Shown here piece by piece: positions 58,293 through 64,000 of a DNA stretch of 64,000 nt. Where the stretch lies: NCBI GenBank assembly GCA_019914995.1, contig CM034131.1, positions 4,930,501-4,994,500 on the forward strand, written 5' to 3'. The translations under genes and the position numbers were made by a program. Below the pieces are notes generated by a model, which did no database searches, was not told the origin of the DNA, and saw only the letters and a list, made by a program, of their open reading frames with translations. The stretch's first letter is position 1, and each line of letters starts with the position of its first letter. The DNA is from Acanthochlamys bracteata. Lineage: Eukaryota > Streptophyta > Magnoliopsida > Pandanales > Velloziaceae.

Positions 58293-61200
58293 TCAGAAAC
58301 AGATAGAGGCATCAAATATTTGCGCCATCTCCTTTAGCTTGCTCTCACCCTAAGGAAAGCAAGTATTATAAGCTCACATCAGCTCACGAGACTTGAAAAG
58401 TGTACATATAGGCTTTGTAGTTCACAGCACAATGACTCCACCTCAAATAAAAGTATGGCAGCTATCATGGATAGAAACAGGCCAGAGGAGAACTTCTTGG
58501 TATATGTTTGTTTGCTTATGTTTTTGAGCAATGGAACCCTATTTTACACATCCGACATTGGTAAACTCCATTATGTCAGTCACCATTTAGACATTCTTAA
58601 AATACAAAAAGCAGGATCATGAGTGAAAAGAACCAAACCGCACATAGACTTCTTTTTGGTATTTGGTTAAACATGCAAAATATATTTGAATGATATGCAG
58701 AAGAATTTCATTGGATAATCTTACTAGAAGAAGCGTGCATCACCCTTGCGCCATTTGCACAGAGCCAAACTAGCTTAGGTTTCTAACAGTCTTTATATGA
58801 ACGCACAATATTCCTAATTTGCCTTGTGATTTTGCACTATTCTGTCTGCCTATTTCATTATGGAAATGTTCTTTAAACAACTAGTACCAAGCGTATGGTG
58901 AAAAGAGTAAGTCCTACGTCAAAATTCATTCCAAAATTTGCCAAGCACATAAGATATTGATCAAAACTTGAAAATATGCTACAATTGGAAGTTACCTAAG
59001 AAAGAACATGCCTTTAGTAATCTAGCTGAAGATATGATCCAAATTAAGGAGGTGAAAGGGGTTGGGTAGCGAACTATTCAACAGTTGAAGTACTGTGATA
59101 AATATTTTATCAAAACCAGAAAGTCTGCATTTCCAATAAATTGAAGATCTTTCAATGACCCATTCTAGAGAGCCTACACCTCCTTTTCCTGATGAATACT
59201 ACTCAAAAGTCAAAGCCGCAATAGGGCCTAAAATTTATCAAAGTTCAGCTAGTAGATAGGCTTACAATTAATTGTTGTTTAACATGATTCAAAGTTTTGA
59301 TGATGAGATGGATAGCTAATCCATTGGCTAGAGTATTTTATTGAGAAGGTTCTAATTAGTTAAGATTTATATTTGTAGATTACAATTTCGTAGATGAATT
59401 ATGGGAGAGAAGGATTCTTAATTGTTTCAGATATTTCTAGGTTTTGGAGTTTTATGTGTATTAGTGTTCCTTAGGAGTTAGTTATTTTATGTTCGAGTAA
59501 GGTATTACGCAGAGAAAGGCAAGCTTATTCTGATAGGATTCTTAGAAGGTTATCGAGTATATTGAAATAGTTGCAAGCTAATAGCCATTATCAAGGAATG
59601 AGGTATTGAGTTCTTTTGTTAAGAGGGGTGGCTCTGTGATGAGTTGGGGATAGATCCTTGATTCTTTTGAGATACAAACTCTATCTACCAAGCCAGAGGT
59701 GTGAAAGAGCCCACAGTCCTATCATATATTTATCTTCTCAGACGTGCATTGAGTGCTCATAGATAGTCTAATGCCAATGACCATTTGAGTCATTAATTTC
59801 AACTCTAAGAGATGCATGTGGATTTTAGATTGAAGTAGTATGAAATGGCATGAATCAGGTATAGAGTTAAATAGGAGAGCATACTTAAACTACAAAACAA
59901 AATCCAGATCAAAACTACGCATGAAAGATTTCTGCATTTATCCTACAACCTTTATGATAAAAGAACAACCAATATTTCCCCACTATGTGAAGCTACCAAA
60001 AACAATCATTGTACAGTGTTGGGTTTTATCAATAATAAGACATATGAGGAAAAGTAGACAAAAAAATTGAAATCATTTACATTTTCAAACGTTCAGTTTC
60101 TTTAGTTTTTGGAGAGTATAATAGTCCCCTGAACAAATACATGATTTTTAAACAAAGTATCATCAGAGTATGACTATGGCTTAGTTTCTACTGCAGTTTT
60201 GGTTGCTCAAACTGCCTCAGACAACATAATAGTTTTTGTTATTCAAAATAACATATAAATATCATAGAAATTTTGAAAGAGCATGCAGTTCATCCCAAAA
60301 AAAGGAGAGTGATGGAACATAACAACATATTTTCCACAAGACCAAAATGCGTGTATGATTTGAACCTGGCTATTCCAATATTTGTACAAATTATGAGAAA
60401 GCTTTTGGCCAACCCTAAGGAGCCATAAATGCAGTGAAGAAACTGAGGCAAAGTTTATTTACATGCAACATGATATGCTAGTGCAATATATACATATAAC
60501 TCAGTTTGCAAAAATAATTTCAAACAGTAGAGGATTGTACTAATTATACCTTATACTGATCTGGAAATATGCAGATTAAAATTCTTCCCATATTGGATGT
60601 TCTAAAACCAGAAGCAAGACATGTTCCAATTCACCATATGTGCCCTGCAAGACATGGCAAACTATTACGTGATGCAGCTGAAAAATTATATACAATTTGA
60701 AAAACTGAAAAGAAAATGGAGCAGACCTTAAAAATGAAGCTTCCACGGGTGGCTACTGATTTGAGCTTATTTCTCTTGAAAGTCCAAAAGAACCAAAAAG
60801 GAGGTCAATTTCCAAGTTTAAGATACCAACACCACAAGAATCTTGAGTCGACAACAAGCTCTGGCTGTTCGTCTTAACTTTCTGCTTGTTCACTATTTTG
60901 AAGAATAGAGAACTGATTACTGATTTATACTCAGCAATTGGGTTCCTTGTTTCAATCCCTGATAGGACTATAGCTTGCAAACTTCATTCTTTCGAGTGTC
61001 CATATTATCAACTACTTGAGCCTCTCTTTGAGTTCATAAACGAACTTCTCAACAACAACTAATGCACAGTTTGAGAGAACATTTCGAGCAGCATCTACAG
61101 ATGTCATTAATCAAAGTCACAGTATGAGCTGCTCATCAGAATAAATGCACAGTTTGAGTGAACATTTCGAGCAGCATCTACAGATGTCATTAATCAGAGT

Positions 61201-61906
61201 CACAGTACGAGCTGCTCATCAGAATAAAATAGAAACACAAATGTTAAATTGCTGGACAGTCAAAAAATCCAACTGTAAGCAGTACATATTGCTGCTATGA
61301 CATACTAAAATAGAAGATGACCAGCAGGCTAAGATAATTATGTAATTATACACTAAATAGTATAGAGCAATATTGCCTTTTAGATTAAACTATAGGTTTT
61401 CCAGTGAAAAAGTACCAATTCTATAGCTCAACGTGCCTACATGCTGCAGCTACATCAGAACGAGTTGTTCGTGCAAATACAAGAAATTTACAAAAATCTT
61501 CTAAAAGCTACAAACCACAGGACTTAATAATGGAGTAGAATCCAACAAACCTTGGTTACTAGCCTCTAGTTCCAGTCCAGTCCTCTGCTCACAATTAATT
61601 TCCAGTGCGGGTAGCAGCTTGCATACCACATGACTAGAGTATCTGGGTTGACAGGTCACAAGTCCCTACGTAGAGCATGAAAAAAATAGAATGGTGTTAT
61701 ATGCAAAAGTCCTGGCCTATAAAATTAGAACTTTCAAGGATGAAGTGCTAAAACAGCTTTTGTATATATGTAGTCATCGAGTATTCAAGAAGTAAACCTT
61801 ATGTTTATCTACTTCATTTCCATGAGGTATGCACTCATTGCGTCTACAATTGCAGAGACCTAATGGAGAAGACATCTTGACTTCATGTTCAGACATTCCA
61901 GCATAC
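58293..61906 (-). CDS. Unidentified multi-exon gene or gene remnant
   Basis: I do not recognise the product. Exon-like segments in transcript order: 61906-61798 (YAGMSEHEVKM, then LCNCRRNEC), 61665-61551 (LVTCQPRYSSHVVCKLL), one starting at 61094 (DAARNVLSNCALVVVEKFVY), 60601-60550 (SNMGRILICIFPDQYK) and 58349-58293 (GESKLKEMAQIFDASICF, then stop). Borders are GT/AG, and the first three join in phase, as do the last two, which is unlikely by chance. The third segment reaches a stop after ELKERLK with no strong donor before it, and I could not place an exon between it and the fourth. An open frame at 60753-60980 may supply it. Upstream exons and start are also not found. Either an intact gene with exons I missed, or a decaying copy. 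Cys-rich CNCRRNEC could be part of a metal site, but that is only a guess. Confidence 0.45.
61061..61226. repeat. 83-bp tandem duplication covering an exon edge
   Basis: Units 61061-61143 and 61144-61226, both running from AATGCACAGTTTGAG through CATTTCGAGCAGCATCTACA to GAGCTGCTCATCAGAAT, with only a few differences. On the minus strand each unit contains the splice acceptor and first 34 bases of the exon starting at 61094. Confidence 0.92.
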
Positions 61907-61909
61907 CTG

Positions 61910-63195
61910 AAACACAAAACTTTGGATCCAACTGACAAATCAGAAAAGACGTTTGAGATATTTTTTAAATAAATGCAAAAAGTATTGATCATATGGAATA
62001 CTTTCATCATAAATTCACAGTAGATAGATATCAGGCACTCTATATTGTTGCATTACATGATGTACACTGTTATGCAGAGAAATAGCATACACATGAATCA
62101 GTATGTACACAACAAAAGAGTCACCTTCTTCACTTCCATTGAGGAAGACCTATTATGCATCCTAGACTGTGCCATGAGATAATCCTCTTACTGGGTAAGG
62201 TCTTGGAAAGGATGTTTTTTTTTTTTTTTTTGGTTATTTAGTGTTCTTTATTCAAGAACTATATCACTAGTGCAAAAATTTCTGGTTAAACCATCACGAG
62301 CTTAACCATGGATTCAAGCAGGTGCCTTCCATCTCAGTAACTGTTCAAAAGAAAATAGGAACCACTGAAGGTCATTTTGCCAAATGCTGGGAACTCAATC
62401 CACATGATTTAACTTAGGAGGAATGTATTTTGTCATGCATCTACTGACTCAATTTTCTTATATTTTCCTAATATGACTGCGTATGATACACATAAATTGC
62501 TTTGAAGATACTCTCAGATGATCACCAACAATCTGAATTCTAGTATTATGCTCACTCTCAAATCAAGACCCTAAAATATTGCTCATATCTACGTATAAAA
62601 TTCTTTACCAACTCCTTGGGCCTCCTTTTTCCTCTCTATTTTGGAATTTCCACATTCACGATGATTGCCCCTATGCCAAGCTCCCACTCCAATCATGTAG
62701 ACAGTGAGTCCCGTTTGTGATAATCAGGAGAGTTCACCAGAGTTTTATGAAACTGTAGATATATGACAAGTCTCCTAAGGGGAATAATTCTACATTTTTT
62801 GTAGTGTTTGATGGACCAAAATTAAACTTCATCATCCGAACTTATCTCGCTCAAAAGAATCTCCAAAAGATATATGCAAATTTTTTATTGCGAAACCTTA
62901 GATTTATTTTATGGATGAATTTGATTATAAGAAAAATGGTCCTACTTCCTGCAGAAGTTTTTGGATGAAGAAGCTCTTCTTTTGAAGGTAGATACAAGCA
63001 TGACTTAAAATTCAACTATTGAAGAAAAAAATTTTAACTCATATCACTCCCAAATAAAAAATGTTCATTATAAAAAATCACCCTCCACGATCTGCTAAAT
63101 AATCAATTAATGAGGGAGAGTGATGCCTCAAAAGTTTTAAATAAAAAAAAAAAAAAAAAGAAAAAGGTATTGGGTCGATGGCAAAATCTCAAGGA
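61910..63195. other. No gene recognised
   Basis: May contain 5' exons of the unidentified minus-strand gene (for example a short ATG frame near 62130-62180 reading MAQSRMHNRSS), but splice phase does not clearly fit. A T20-like run lies at 62214-62231 and an A17-like run near 63144-63160, which look like old retroposed tails or simple slippage. Confidence 0.35.
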
Positions 63196-63209
63196 GGAGC
63201 TAGTGTGGG

Positions 63210-63730
63210 CAAGGCTGTCAAAATCGAATTTAGGTAGGATCGTTCTGCTTGAATAGGATTATAAAATCAGAATTTAAAAGAAGATCGTTAGATTCTACAT
63301 ACTGGTAAATTCTATCAAAATTTTTGTTAATATCATAAAGATCTTTTACAAAATTTTCAAATATTTTCTAAAAGTTAATAGTTAAAAAAAATTTAGTACA
63401 TTCACAAATTTTAGAAATTTTTTAAAAAAAGATTTATAAAAAGCCCCTCTGTATATTATAGAAAATCCCTCAAATTAAACTTTTATATAAATCTCCTCAA
63501 ATTTACAAAAAACCCCCTTAATTTTATAGACAACCACTCAACTTTCGATTAATTACAAAAACTCCCTAGAAAGTACGATGGTATAAAATCATAAAAAAAT
63601 CACAATTTTAACGATTTTATGATTTAAATTGCAATCTGGGTGCGATTTACTCAAAAATAATTTTACTTAAAATAGAATCATTTTGATGATGTAAAATCGT
63701 GAGATTTAAATTGAAATTTTGATAACCTTG
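63210..63730. mobile_element. hAT-like non-autonomous element of 521 bp, copy 2
   Basis: Ends CAAGGCTGTCAAAATCGAATTT and AAATTTTGATAACCTTG are inverted repeats. Flanking octamers AGTGTGGG (63202-63209) and AGTATGGG (63731-63738) agree at 7 of 8. It is the inverted counterpart of the element at 36761. The interior has repeated CCCCTC / CCCTCAA / CCCCCTTAA words spaced about 25-30 bp apart. No coding. Confidence 0.78.
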
Positions 63731-63772
63731 AGTATGGGTGGTGGTGGCAATGAGGTTGGGATGGCAATAAGA

Positions 63773-64000
63773 TAAGAGTGACAATATGGACTAATATGTC
63801 CTATTTAGATCGATCCATTTCCAACTAGATCAAAATCCCTCTTAACTTGACCATATATTTACATAGATCAAAATTATCAACCATAGTCCAACTATTTTAG
63901 TAACTGGATTAAATTCTGTTCAACCTATTTAATAACTAAAATTACTAGTTTATATTTCTATATTCTCACAAATACCATCTAATAATCGGATTAATTGCGT
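63773..64000. mobile_element. hAT-type MITE, relative of the 14128 element, cut by window edge
   Basis: Starts TAAGAGTGACAATATGG, matching TAGGGGTGGCAATATAG of the 14128 element apart from G-to-A type differences at the end. The interior follows the same order: a GATCGA / CCATTT block, GATCAAAATTATCAACC, TAACTGGATTAAA, and CAACCTATTTAATAACTAAA. The right half lies outside the window, so the expected 8-bp duplication of CAATAAGA (63765-63772) cannot be checked here. Confidence 0.7.

Noticed and set aside
60560-60650. Alternative frame reading GTYGELEHVLLLVLEH at the fourth exon of the unidentified gene
   Set aside because: It stops before the splice donor. The frame SNMGRILICIFPDQYK joins in phase with the final exon and is preceded by a good acceptor.
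1-64000. CRISPR array, prophage, operon or bacterial mobile system
   Set aside because: Genes are intron-split and plant-like, and repeats are MITEs, LTRs and tandem duplications. No evenly spaced short direct repeats with unique spacers were seen.

Overview
This is a stretch of eudicot plant nuclear genome, probably from a woody species. It is AT-rich, with intron-split genes, multi-kilobase introns, many small DNA-transposon derivatives (MITEs) and decayed Copia-type LTR retroelements. I see no bacterial, viral, CRISPR or rRNA content. I recognised no tRNA gene, but could not scan for them exhaustively.

Four host genes can be reconstructed exon by exon. (1) 226-8117, minus strand: a VAP4-type vesicle-associated protein (MSP domain); its last coding exon lies beyond the left edge. 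(2) 13567-13854, plus: a single-exon wound-induced polypeptide (DUF3774), with a decayed tandem copy at 15185-15420 and a questionable small ORF at 11018-11263. (3) 19576-29824, plus: a nine-exon organellar PAP phosphatase related to Arabidopsis At4g05090, with an apparent 2-nt deletion in its last exon. (4) 41432-50181, plus: a five-exon ABC1/UbiB-family kinase of ADCK2 type. A fifth gene, 53033-55443 plus, encodes a two-exon GPI-anchored Cys-rich protein like At4g28100. A sixth, unidentified minus-strand gene or gene remnant lies within 58293-61906; three of its exons join in phase.

The genes do not form a pathway; they are ordinary dispersed plant genes. Between and inside them lies a layered transposon record: two solo LTRs of one Copia-like family (15.5-16.9 kb and 33.9-36.1 kb, the second with a perfect 5-bp target duplication); two broken Copia copies in introns of the PAP phosphatase and the kinase; two hAT-type non-autonomous families with 8-bp target duplications (14.1 and 63.8 kb; 36.8 and 63.2 kb); and a Tourist-like family of about 250 bp in at least six recognisable copies. 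One of these ends 47 bp before the PAP phosphatase start codon.

I did not find a convincing new molecular system. The observations most worth checking are the frameshift in the PAP phosphatase, the unidentified 58-62 kb gene with a duplicated exon edge, the wound-peptide cluster, and the two hAT-type families.
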